Below the pieces are notes generated by a model. That model worked only from the letters and a program-made list of their open reading frames with translations. It had not been told where the DNA came from and searched no databases. The translations under genes were made by a program, and so were the position numbers. Positions 21,791 to 32,600 of a stretch of DNA of 64,000 nt are shown one piece after another. The first letter of the stretch is position 1. Each line of letters begins with the position of its first letter. Source of the stretch: Cymbidium sinense (Eukaryota; Streptophyta; Magnoliopsida; Asparagales; Orchidaceae); contig CM038216.1 in assembly GCA_021442155.1 (NCBI GenBank), positions 91,437,666 to 91,501,665 of the forward strand, given 5' to 3'.

Positions 21791-24700
21791 TAGTTTAGCT
21801 TTATCAGTTTAACTATTTTAATTTATTTTTTATTAGGTTTATTTTAGCTGAGTTTTATTTTATTTTATTTTTGATTTAGTTTAGTTTTATTTTATTTTAG
21901 TTTTTTTTGGTTTTATTTTGGTTCTATTTTTAGGTTTTGTTTTAGTTTATAGGATTATTTTTAGTTTATTTATTTTATTTAGTTAAGTTTTAGGTTTAGT
22001 TTATTTTATATTTTATGTTTAGGTTTTTTTATTTTAGTTTTTAGGTTTATTTTATTTTATTTATTTAATTTTATTTTTAGGTTTAGTTTATTTATTTATT
22101 TTAGGGTTTCAATTTTATTTTATTTATAATTAGGTTTTATTATTATTTTTTTTTTTATTTTTATTATTTATTTTTATTTTATTTTAATTTTTTTTTTTTT
22201 ATTTTAGTTTATTTATTTTAGGTTTTTATTTTAGTTTATTTTATTTTTTCTCTTTTAGTTTAGGTTTTTTTATATTTTAGCTTTATTTTTTATCTTATTT
22301 ATTTAAGATTTGTCTGTTTTAGCCTATTTATGTTTCATCCACATGTTAGGTTTATTTATCTTTTTATTTTGGCCTTATAGTAGCTCTGTGCCTTTAGGTT
22401 TTGGCCTGGCTGGCCCAGGGCTCATGGCCTAGGCTCTTGGTTGGCTCAGCTCAGTGGCCTGGGCCTGGTCAGAGCCTGGCCTCAGAGTCCGCCCAGGGCT
22501 CAGGGCTCAGATCTCAGTGGTTAGTGGCCTGGGGTGCCTAGTTTATGGCTCAGTGGCCTGTTTTACATGGCTCAGTCAATCTGTAGTGGGCCTGTCTGGC
22601 CCAGTGGTCAGTTAATCCTAGTTTAAGGTTTTAGCTGGCCTAGGGCTCTAGGTGCCAAGCTCACTTTAGGATTAGTTTGGGTCACTGCCTTGGGGTTTAA
22701 GATTTATTTGAAAAAAGCAAACCAAGGTCCAGTTTTATTTAGTTTATTTTTTATTTATTTTAGTTTATTTTATTTTTTCTTTCTTTTATGTTATTTTTAT
22801 TTTATTGTTTAATCCATTTATTTTAGGCTTTTTTTTATTTTGTTTATTTTTTATAGGTTATGTTTATTTTTAATTTAGTTTTATTTTTATTTTATTTTTG
22901 GTTAAGGTTTTAATTTTTATTTTAGCTTTAGTTTACATTTTTATTTTATTTTTTTTAGGTTTTTAGTTGTTATTTTAGTTTATTTTTAGTTTATTTTTTA
23001 GTTTAGTTTAGGTTTATGTTTTGTTTATTTTATTTTATCTGCTTTATGGTTTTAGGTTTAGTTTATTTTAGGTTTAGTTTTATTTATTTTAGTTTAGTAG
23101 TTTTTTAGTTTATTTTAGGTTTATTTTATTTTATTTATTTTGGATTTAGGTTTGTTTTTTATTAGTGGTTTTCGCTTTTATTTTTTATTTATTTTAAGTT
23201 TTATTTTTAGGTTTATTTTTTTAGGTTCCAGTTTTATTTAGTTTTATTTTATTTTCTTTATTTATTTTATGTCAATTTTACATTTAGTTTTATTTTATTT
23301 AGTGATTTTGGTTTATTTTATTTTAAGCCTAGTTTAGGTTTATTTATCTTATCTCCATTAATTATAATTTTATTTATATTTTTATTTAGCCAGGCTCAGT
23401 AGTTTAGCCTAGTTTTATCTTCATTTTATCTTTATTTTAGGTTTAGGCCTTTATTTATTTTTTATCTTTTAGGTTATCTCCTAGGCTCAGTTTTAAGTTT
23501 GTGGCCCAGGCTCTGTCAGTGGTCTGGGGCTCAGGCCTCAAGATGTGGTCAGGCTCCAGGGTCCAGGCCTAGGAGGTGGCACAAGGCTCAGGGCCTGGCC
23601 CAGGGTCAGTGGCCCAGGGTCCAGGCTCAGTGGCTCAGTGGCCTGCAGGGCTCACCAGGGCTCAGTGGCTCAACGCTCAGGGCCTGTGCCCAGGTGTGGG
23701 GGGCCCAGTGGCTCAGTGCTCAGGCTCTGCTGCTCAGATCTGAGGCTCAGGTCATTTAGTGTTTGTGGCTTATCAGTGGCTCAGTGGCTTGTAGGTCCTA
23801 GTATTAGGCTCAGGCCTGTGGCCATCAGTCAGGGCTCAGGGCCTAAGCCTGGATTTATGCCCAAGTCAAATGCCCATGATCTTTAGGCCTGATAGGCCTA
23901 GGCAGGCCTGTGGGTTAAAGTGTAGTTTGTGGCTTTAGGTAGTGTGGTAAGATCAGTGTTGGATTTGGGTTTGGCTGGTTTAACATTTTAAAATAAAGCA
24001 AACCAACAGTCCAGGTTTATTTAGTTTATTTTAATTATTTTTATTTTAATTCCTCTAATTAGGTTTATTTTATTATTTTACTAGTTATATTTTTATTTAT
24101 TTTAAAGCCTAGTTTATTTTATGTTTGTTTTTAATTTAGTTTTAGTTTATTTTATTTAGTTTAGTTTTATTTTTATTTTAGGTAGTTTAGGTTTTATTTT
24201 ATTTTAGGTTTGGTTTTATTTATTTGTTTATTTTTATGTTTATTTTTATTTATTGTTTATTTAGGTTTAGGTTTATGTTTAATTTATTTTATTTACGATT
24301 TAGTTTGTTTAGTTTATTTTAGGCCTAGGTTTTATTTTATTTTATCTTTAGTTTAGTTTATTTTAGTTTTAGATTTAGGCTATTTTAATTATTTTATTTT
24401 GATTTAGGTTTTTTATTTGGGTTTAGGTTTTATTTTTTTATTTTATCTTAGGTTTTTAGGTTTATTTATTTTATATTTTTTTATCTTATTTATTTATTTT
24501 ATTTCTTTTATTTATTTTATTTTTTATTTTAGGTTTTTAATTTTGTGGTTTATTTTATTTTTTAGTTTAGTTTCTTTTTATTTTATCTTTTGTTTAGTTT
24601 TAATTTTTTATTTTATTTTATTTTATTTTATTTTAGGTTTTAGTTTTAGGTTTTATGTTTAGGTTTTTATTTATTTTATCTTATCTTATCTTATAGGTTT

Positions 24701-25621
24701 TTTATCTATCTTTCAGGTTTTAGCTCAGCTCTTTGCCTAGTGGCCCAGTGGCCTGGCTTCAGTCAGGGCCTGTGATAGGATCAGAGGGCCTAGTGGGAGG
24801 GTTTAGGGCCCAGGGCACAGGGCTCAGGCCTGCTAGTGGCCTGGGCTCAGTGGTAGGCCCAGTGGCCCAGGCTCAGGTCCCAGTGGCCCAGGTTTGTGGT
24901 CTGTGGTCAGGTTGTGGTTCAGGGTTTATTTTATAATTTTCTATCTTTAAAAAAACCTAGCAAGCCAGCAGGTTTATGTTTATTTATTATTTAGTTTATT
25001 TATTTATTTTAGTTTATTTTATTTTTTATTTTTATTTTATTTATTTATTTTAGTTTATTTATTAGTCATCTTAGTAGTTTATTATCTTAGTATTTTATGT
25101 TAGTTTACGCTTAGTTTTTCTTATTTATTTTATTTATTTTAGTTAGTTTTAGGTTTATTTTATTTTATCTTTTTAAGTCTTTAGTTTAGGTTTTATGTTA
25201 TTAATCTTTAGGTTTTATTTTAGATTTATTTTTAGGTTTAGTTTTGACATAGTTTTATTTTATCTCATTTTAGGTTTATTTTATTTTTATCTGTGTTTTA
25301 TTTTATTTAGGTTTTATTTTTTTAGTTTTAGGTTTTATTTATTTTATTTTAGTCTTTTTTATTTTATTCTTTAGTTTAGGTTTATGTTTAAGTTTACTTA
25401 GTTTAGTTTAGATTTTTTAGGTTTTATTTTATTTTATTTTGGTTTATTTATTTATTTATTTTATTATTATATTTTATTTATTTTTGTGATAGGCTTTTTT
25501 GTGGTTTGTTTAGGTTTAGGGTTTGTGTAGGATTTTAAGTTTTGTGGGTTTAGGTTTAGGTTTAGGGTTTAGGGTGGGTTTGTGGGTTTTTTGTGTCTAG
25601 GGTTTAGTTTAGGTTTTTTGG
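21791..25621. repeat. T-rich satellite alternating with telomere-like blocks, unit 2
   Basis: This is the duplicate of 1031-5118. Junction motifs at 22710, 23988 and 24948 correspond to 2147, 3378 and 4368 at offsets of 20.56-20.61 kb. T-rich blocks are about 21791-22370, 22735-23480, 24015-24720 and 24975-25500. The G-rich blocks between them (22370-22705, 23480-23985, 24720-24945) carry far more C than in unit 1, with CTCAGG, CCCAGTGG and GGCCTAGG replacing TTTAGG. Open frames at 23499-23886, 24417-24662 and 24733-24936 are repeat translations. No gene was seen. Confidence 0.85.
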
Positions 25622-26104
25622 TTTTTTTTAATAGAGAACATATTCAGTTTCAACATTTTTTCTTTTCGATTTAATCAACCAAATAACACACAAAGTTTTC
25701 TAAGACACAAGTAATGACATAGATAAGAAATGAGCATGCTTTTAGTAGATAAAAAACCCTAGCTAGCTAGATCCGTCTCTACTATAAATAAAGAGTTCCA
25801 TAAGCAGCTGATCGAATCAGCCCTTCTTTTGCTTCTCTAGTTCATATCAGAACCACCCTGGCCTCTTAAGTAGCGGGATCCACCATCATATCTCAGATCT
25901 CACCCTCCACCACCACAGCTGTAACCTCCGTTGCTCCTCCCGCCTCCATAACCACCACTGCTCTGACCACCACCTCCATATCCACCAAGACCTCCGCATC
26001 CACCACAATCAAGGGATAATCGTGTTTGCCTTCGGCTCCACTTCCAGATCTAGACTGATCCTGGTTGATAATAATGTTCTTGTCGTCAAGGTTCTGCCCA
26101 TTCT
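25622..26104 (-). pseudogene. GRP retro-pseudogene B
   Basis: On - from about 26104 the translation reads NGQNLDDKNIIINQDQSRSG, the end of the RRM and the start of the glycine-rich tail of GRP7/GRP8-type proteins. A frameshift follows, and another frame gives GGLGGYGGGGQSSGGYGG, NGGYS and YDGGSRYLRG with the C-terminal DMN*RS corresponding to DGNWRN. The Trp codon has become TAG. A 3' UTR of about 190 bp ends in A8 at 25622-25629. Family proteins have one N-terminal RRM and one glycine-rich C-terminus and bind RNA; here only the 3' third survives. It duplicates copy A (5119-5582) at an offset of about 20.5 kb and has the same 5' break. Confidence 0.83.
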
Positions 26105-26345
26105 TAGGGTTTAGGATTTTTTTTCAATTTATTTAGTTACATTAGGTTTAAGTTTAGGCATTGGGGTTTAGGGTTTAAGGTTTAGGGTTAGGGTTTATGG
26201 TTTAGGGTTTAGGGTTTAGGGTTTAGGGTTTAGCATTTAAGGTTTAGGGTTTAGGGTTTAATGTTTTTAGGGTTTAGGGTTTAGGGTTGAGGGTTCAAGT
26301 TTAGTTCTAGGGTTCAAGTTTTAGTTTAGGGTTTAGGGTTTTAGG
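26105..26345 (+). repeat. TTTAGGG telomere-like array between GRP B and LINE copy 2
   Basis: Telomere heptamers, mostly intact around 26163-26235 and again around 26268-26285, with TTTAGCA and TTTAATG variants. It duplicates 5583-5832, including the same GGTTCAAGTTTTAG interruption and the same approach to the LINE poly(A). Confidence 0.9.
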
Positions 26346-26470
26346 TTTTTTTTTAAGAGAGAACAAATTCAGATTCAACATTTCTTCTTTCGATTTCATC
26401 AACTAAGTAACACAACAAGTTTTCTAAGACCAAGCGATGACAAAGATAAAAATGAGCACATACACCACAA
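26346..26470 (-). other. GRP-type 3' tail on LINE copy 2
   Basis: About 115 bp next to the poly(A) match the 3' UTR end of GRP B at 25622-25740, including GATTCAACATTTCTTC, CAAGTTTTCTAAGAC and AATGAGCA in register. Beyond about 26455 the sequence changes to LINE 3' UTR. It is the duplicate of 5833-5960. Confidence 0.8.
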
Positions 26471-26922
26471 AAAAACAAAATCAGAAACAACAAGGCCACG
26501 AAAGCCACAAAGGAAAGCAACTACCACACCTAAAACAAAATCAACCCAACCAGCTAAAAGTAAACAGAATGAAGAGAAGAACAACCAACATCTCTTTCAG
26601 AGAAGGCACCCAAAAACTAAGAAGCTCAATGATGCCAACCACAAAGACACCAATGAAAAACAAACCAACCAACCAAAACCTAAAGAATAAGCCCACAAGA
26701 GATACCACATTAAACGTAGGAGTAGCAAGTGAGAACATCCGGACAACCAAAACACCAGAAGCCAACATTCCAAGCTATAAAGTATTGAAAAAATATAAGA
26801 ACATACCCAAGAAAGAATAGGAGCCAATAGTAATCAAACAAACCAAAACCACCATAAGCTCCCAAGCAGAAGCCCCAAGAAAACCAACAACAAAAAAGAA
26901 AAACGAAAAAAAAAAAGAAAAA
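26471..26922 (-). other. LINE copy 2 3' untranslated region
   Basis: T/G-rich on the element strand, lying between the RNase H stop codon at 26923 and the GRP-like tail. Open frames within it (26399-26584, 26541-26768 and 26597-26827 on -, 26437-26820 on +) are compositional and shift between frames relative to copy 1, which is not expected of coding sequence. I see no domain in them. Confidence 0.65.
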
Positions 26923-27591
26923 TTAAGAAAATCTAACATAAGACAAACTAGATTTATCTAAGTTAGACAGCCCTCTTAATTGCTTAGGAATATTCGCATT
27001 GGTAAACAAAGTAAAATCAGAAAAATTAAACCACAAACCAACTAAGAAATCTGCACAAGCATTACCTTCTCTTGAAATATGAGTAACTTTAAAAGGAAGT
27101 TTAGAGATAATAGCTTTAATATTTCTAATTAAATAAGAAAGCTCAGCATTACCCTTATGGTTAGAATTGATCATAGCAACCACCATCTCAGCATCAGATT
27201 CCAACCAAATAATATGAAAATTTATATCCAAACAAAGCTTATGAGCATGATAAACATCCATCAATTCAGTGAAAATAATAGAATTATTAGAGAGATGAGT
27301 GGAAAAAGCCAAGATAATATTCCCAAGATTATTCCTAAAAATATCACAACAACCCAACTTGTTATGTGCAACAGGGCCATCAATATTAATTTTAATACAA
27401 CAATCAAGAGGCTTAATCCAATAAATAATTTTATAATCTGGAGACGAGTCACAATAAGGAAACCAGATACCCAATTTAGAGGCAACAAACTTGCAACCTC
27501 TAAAATTAGTACCACTAAGAAGAGTAGCCTTATGTAAAGAAAAAATCTTTTCTTTAGTCCTAACAATAATCCTCTTATGATTCATAAGCAC
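26923..27591 (-). pseudogene. RNase H domain of LINE copy 2 (intact 222-codon frame)
   Basis: This is the best-preserved reading frame in the window. Residues 1-60 form the connector to the zf-RVT region (NHKRIIVRTKEKIFSLHKA). The RNase H fold follows, with catalytic candidates D71 in KINIDGP, E109 in FTELMDVYHA, D133 in LESDAEMVV and D181 in REGNACADFL. The C-terminus IPKQLRGLSN and SLSYVRFS is the usual plant LINE ending and recurs in the third LINE. In the family this domain degrades the RNA strand after reverse transcription. All four acidic residues remain, so the domain alone could in principle be catalytic. The first Met is internal to the original ORF2, the upstream RT is broken, and no promoter is apparent, so I treat it as a relic. 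Confidence 0.88.
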
Positions 27592-28930
27592 ATTATGATG
27601 TTTATCATCATTTCTATTAAGCCATCACAATTTTGATATGCCCTTTAGTATAAGAAAGAAAATAAGAGTGAGGAAGTTAAATTAAAGTTAAATTACCATT
27701 AAAATAATTTAACTTAAATAAATCCTTATACCAACCCCAAACTTTAGAGGCAATGTAACCATTAATAAAAACATGACTAACAATCTTAATATGAATGCAA
27801 CACATAAACTTAGAGGGTAGATAAAAACCTTTGTCCAAAATTAAAGAGTCAATAATAATATAATCCCTTTAAAATTCTCCACACAAGAATAGAATAAGAA
27901 GTAGAAGTAATATTATTTCAAATTTTAAAGAAAATAGGAGAAGAGGATTTTTTTAACTCTGATATGGTGCCAAGTATGTTTAAAAAAATGACAAACTTTC
28001 AAAGAAGAAGTAGAGTGAGTATTCAACAAAGAATCAATGGAAAAGTCCCCTATCTAGTTATCTTGCTAAAAGAAAGAAGAACCATTATTAATACCTCAAA
28101 AAATGAGAGGTTCCTCTTTCCATTTAATATCACAGAGCCATTTCCAAACAATAGAATCACCATGTTTATAATTGCAAATTAAAGGATGCTTACCTTTTCA
28201 ATATTTAAAATTCATGAATTTAGCCCAAAGACTTTCATTTTTCTAAAGATTCCATGAAAGTTTATAAGAAAAAACATTGGTGGTATCCATCAAAGATCTA
28301 CACCCAATACCACTTTCATAAATAGTACCACACATCTTAGACCAAGAAGTCCAATGAAGCCTTTTTGCCGAATCTTTAGAGCCCCAAAAAAACTTATTAA
28401 AAAGTCTTTCAATCAAGATAAGAATAAGAGAATTAGGAGCAATATTAAGCAACAAGTAAAAAGGAAGAGAGTAAAGAATACTTTTAATAACAATTAATCT
28501 ACAACCAAAGGATAAGATATGAAATTCAAGGGTAAAAATTTTATTTTGAATATTATGGATTACCTCATCAAAAAGATGGGATCTCATTTGCATAATATAA
28601 AGGGGAGCCTAAATATTTAATAAGAAGATTTTGATAAGAAAAACCAGTATTATCCTTAATTTTATTAATTCTTGATCAAAAATAAGTAGAAGTGATAAAA
28701 TAACTTTTATGATTAGTATCACAAGGTCACTTTCCTTTTCAAATTTTATAAATAAGAACAATAGAAATGCTAGTAAAATATTTAGAATATAATTCCCTTG
28801 AAAAAAAATCCTTACAAAGATTAACAAGATCAACTTTAAAAAATAAACCAAGCTTTTGAAAGAATAAAGTAGTGTAACCATCCCACCCTACAATGTAATC
28901 AAGATTCATACCATTATTCCTTATGTAATA
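27592..28930 (-). pseudogene. Reverse transcriptase and zf-RVT remnants of LINE copy 2, palm deleted
   Basis: Frame 28243-28593 on - is a clean thumb-side RT segment: RSHLFDEVIHNIQNK, LEFHILSFGCRLIVIK, SILYSLPFYLLLNIAP, FFWGSKDSAKRLHWTSW and ESGIGCRSLMD, all typical of plant LINE ORF2. RT fingers GWDGYTTLFFQKLG and CKDFFSREL lie at about 28790-28890, partly inside the frame 28609-28881, which is shifted. The zf-RVT equivalent (GFYLPSK, CCIHIK) is at about 27770-27850. Fingers and thumb lie next to each other with no FADD/YADD motif, so about 200 or more residues of palm are missing compared with complete plant LINEs. The gene is inactive. Confidence 0.86.
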
Positions 28931-29294
28931 GAAGGAATAATATAGGGATTAGATAAAAGCTCAAGTTGATAGTTTTTATTTAAAAGATTTTATAGAAACT
29001 AATAGTAGAAGAGAATATAACCCCTTTTTCAGTAAGCCAATAACCATCCAAATTCTTGATTTTATGAATGCAACCAAGAACACGACTTTTCATTACCAAA
29101 ACATGAAAATATTTAGTGTTTCTTTCCTCCTCAGAAAAATGCTTAGAGGTATCTTTTTGTCTTTAATATGTCTCCTCCATATCTTGAAACTTCATCAGAT
29201 TATCTTTACCTTCAACAAGGTTAAAACTAAAAGAAGAATCAAGAATAACCGCTTTTCCAAATCTTTCAACCTTTGCTCCATATTTATGATATTA

Positions 29295-29575
29295 TCAAAA
29301 AATTTTTAGCTTCTTCCAAGTGATATAATGCTTAAGCCTTGTAAGCATAAGCCAAAATCTCATCATACCAAATGCATAATCATCAGAAGAAAGAGGAGCG
29401 CACAAATCATAAGAAATAATAACAAGAAAACTTTTATCTTCTAACCGCATACTTTGAAAATAAAAATTTTTAATGACATTATTATTAATAACAAAATCCT
29501 TAATAGAAATCAGAAGAGGAGCATGATTCAATAGAGTTATACTAAGATGCTCCATCGAAGTTAATGGCCAACATT
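29295..29575 (-). pseudogene. Endonuclease C-terminus of LINE copy 2
   Basis: The frame 29295-29555 reads EHLSITLLNHAPLLISIKD, then NFYFQSMRLEDKSFL, CAPLSSDDYAFGMMRFWLML and TRLKHYITW. This is the end of the APE-like endonuclease (retained His in NHAPLL, Asp replaced by Asn) plus the linker to RT. In copy 1 the linker continues with QRFKDLEELV; here a deletion after ITW shifts to KKLKIF and a stop. The 5' part of the enzyme is absent at the truncation edge near 29600. Confidence 0.82.
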
Positions 29576-29605
29576 TTAGCCAATAATTATTAAATAAGGC
29601 ACCAT

Positions 29606-32600
29606 TAGTTTAGTTAGGGTTTAGGTTTATTAGTTTATTAGTTTTAGGGGGTTTGTTTTTAGTTTCATTTTGTTTTATTAGTTAGGTTTAGTTTAGGTTT
29701 AGTTTGAGTTTAGTTTAGCCTTTAATTTTTAGATCAGGGTTTAGTTTAGTTTAGTTATCGTTTGCCAGTTAATTATGTTTACTTTTAGTTACTATTTATT
29801 TCATTAATTTAGTCTAATTAGTCTGGGGTTTCAGTAGCCTGGCTTTTAATCAGGCTCTTAGTATTTAGCTTAGCCTAGTTTGGTCTAGCCATTTATTTAG
29901 TTAGCTAGTATAGTATCATCTTTAGTTAGCTTACTAGTCAAATTAGCCTAGCTTGGGTTTAGCCTTTACTCTGAGCCACTATCAGCCAGGCCTTAGGCCT
30001 AGCCATCTGCCAGCCTAGCTTAGTCAGCCATTATCAATCATTACACTAGTCACTTTACTGGCCTAGCCTAAAAACAGGCCTAGCCTTTAGCCTTTTACAG
30101 CCTATCAGTCAGCCTGGCCTAGCTAGCCCATAGCTAGGCCTTCCTTAGTCAATCATTAGCCTTTATCTGTCAGTCTTGGCTTCAGATAGCCTTAGCCTAG
30201 TTCCTAGGCTCCATGAGCCATAGTCTGTCATCAGCCTGTCACCAGCTCAAAGTGGCTCAGGGCCTAAGCCTCAGTGGGCCCAGGGCCTGCAGTGGCCTGT
30301 GGGCCTGACTCCAGGGCTCAGGCCCAGGGCTAGGGGCCTAGCCTTAGCCTAGCCAGGGCTCATGCCCATGTACCATTAACCTAGCCTTCAGCTACTAGCC
30401 TAGCCTATCAGAGGCCCAGGCCCAGTGGCCTGTGCTCAGCCAGTTTAGTCATTTCTATTTTCAGCCACCTTAGCCTCAGTTTAGTCACTCTTTAACTTAG
30501 CCTAGTCATTACTAATCAATCTAATCACTCAGTTTGAATCCTGTCCAGGGGGCTGGCCTGTCAGCTCAGGCACACACACCTGTTCAATCTAAGTCAGGCT
30601 CCATACTAGCTCACTCATCTTAGGCCTAGCTATCAGTCAGCCTATCAATCAATAGCCTAATTTTATTTAGCCTTACTAGTCACCTTAGTCTTTAGCTAGC
30701 CTATCACTATCTAGCTGGCCTATCAGCTCAGTATTCAGCTCAGCCTACTATCACTTAGCCAGCCTTAGGCTCAGTGGTCTTAGCCTAGTCCTCATCTTAG
30801 CTAGTCCAGGGCCTAGGGCCTAGGCCTAGTCATTAGCCTAGCCTAGCTCAGTCAGCTAGCCAATCAGGGCCTAGCCTTAGCATTACCTAGCCATTTGTCT
30901 TAACTATCAGTCCACTGTACTAATCTACCCTAGCTGGTCCTACTGGTCATTACTCTAGCAGCCATTTCTAGGTCTTTAGCCTTTAGCCTTAGCCTCTAGC
31001 CTAATTCACTAGCTAGTTTAGTCATTAATCTTTAGGCTAGTCTTGTGGCCTTTAGCTAGGCTCTGCCAACAGCCTAGCTCAGTCTTTCAGGCTCAGGCAT
31101 CAGCTCCTACTCAGCCTCAGCTTTATTTTCTGCCTTAGCCTTATCAGCTCATTACCACTGCTACTGCCTCACCTTAGCCTAGTTAGCTAGCATTTCTGGG
31201 CCACTTAGTTATAGTCATCTTTAGCTCATTCAATCATTTGGCTCATTATCATTAGCCCAGGCCTTTGTGGCTCACATCCGTGGCTCAGGCCTAGGCCTGG
31301 GCTCAGTGGCCTAGGACTCAGGCCTAGAGCCCAGTGATTACCTAGCCTTAGCCATTAGCCTAGGCTTAGCCATTAGCCTATTAGCCAGTTTCTTTAATCA
31401 TTTACAAATAGACTGTAATTCAGGCTTCAGCTAGTCTTAACTTAGCCTATCCATTTGTTAGCCAGATTAACCTTTATTCTTTAGCTAGTCTTAGGCCTTA
31501 GCCTAATCTCATTAGCTTTAGCTCTAAGCCTTTAGTCATCAGTCATTAATATGACTAGTCTTAGCTACTTGGCCTAGCTTTACTTATCAGTTTAGGCCTA
31601 GTTTACTTAGCCTTTAATTCCTTTTATTAGTCATAGCCTCTTTAATCCATTAATCTAGTTAGCTTAGCTTTACTAGTCATTACTACTAATCAGTTACTAC
31701 TAATCCAGCCGAGGGCTCAGGGCTCATGGCTCTAGACTAGCTTAGCTAAGCAGCTTAGCCTTAGTTTATTCTGGGCTTCAGCTCTTATATATTTCAAGCA
31801 AGTCTTACAAGACCATTAGCTCATTAGTCTTCTATATTTCATTCTTAGTTTATTGCTACATTAATTTCATTAGCCTAGTAGGCTCATTAGCCTAGGCCTT
31901 AATTTATCTTTAGCCTAGGCCTTCATTGCTTCATTAGTTATTATCTTAGTTTTGTCACTAGTTACTTAGCTATTTTACTAATAGTTAGTTTTAGTTTAGT
32001 CAGTTAGCCTAGCTGGCCTAGGCCTAGCCTAGCCTATTACTGCTTCACTCTATTTCATTTCTATTAGTCAATTGTCATTTATTTCATTCCAGTTTAATTT
32101 AAAGTTACTATTATAGCCTAGGTCAGTTAGCCTGTGTGGCTCAGGGCCCAGATTCCATTTCCAGTCATTGGCCAGCACAGTTAGATAGGCTCAACAGGCC
32201 ATCTGCCAACCATCAGTTATTCAGTCCAGGCCTGGGTTTGTATTCATGCCCAGTGGGCCTGTGGGCCTGGGCCCAGTACTCAGGCCTGGGCAGCCCAGTG
32301 GCCCAGTGGCTCAGGGCCTGCTTCAGTGCCCAAGCCCAGGGCTCAGGGCCTGTGGCCCAGGCCTGAAATTCTCAGGGCCTGGGGCTAGTCTCATCACTTA
32401 GCCTCCAACTAGCCTAAACCCATCAGTGGCCCAGAGCCCAGCCTGTGCCATCAGTCACTAGTCAGCCTCTTTAGTCCAGCCCAGGGCTCAAGATTTAGCC
32501 TTAGCCATCATTTAACTAGCCAGTCATCATCAGGCGCCTTCAGTCACTACCAGTCAACTAGCTCAGTAGTCAGGAACTGGCTTCAGCACGCCGGTCATTG

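Larger units (their letters stand above)
26346..29605 (-). mobile_element. LINE copy 2: 5'-truncated, internally deleted plant L1-type element with GRP-like 3' tail
   Basis: This has the same structure and length as LINE copy 1. From 29605 downwards on - it shows the endonuclease end (EHLSITLLNHAPLLIS), RT fingers (GWDGYTTLFFQKLG), thumb-side RT (SLPFYLL, FFWGSKDSAKRLHW), zf-RVT, and an RNase H domain with an unbroken frame. A T/G-rich 3' UTR and a GRP-like tail follow, ending in A9-10 at 26346-26354 joined to CCTAAAACCCTAAACCC. The RT palm with its catalytic Asp pair is missing, as in copy 1, so the deletion preceded the duplication. Most 60-base lines differ from copy 1 at only a few positions. 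It is the better-preserved copy. Confidence 0.92.

Noticed and set aside
23499..23886. Overlapping 86- and 113-codon frames on +
   Set aside because: Translated CCCAGTGG/CTCAGG repeat; two frames open at once because stops are lost where TAG became CAG.
24417..24662. Phe/Leu-rich 81-codon frame, also 42742-43002
   Set aside because: Codons TTT/TTA from the T-rich satellite; purely compositional.
26437..26820. 127-codon frame on + rich in Lys, Gln and Asn
   Set aside because: Antisense shadow of the T/G-rich LINE 3' UTR; not conserved as a frame in copy 1.
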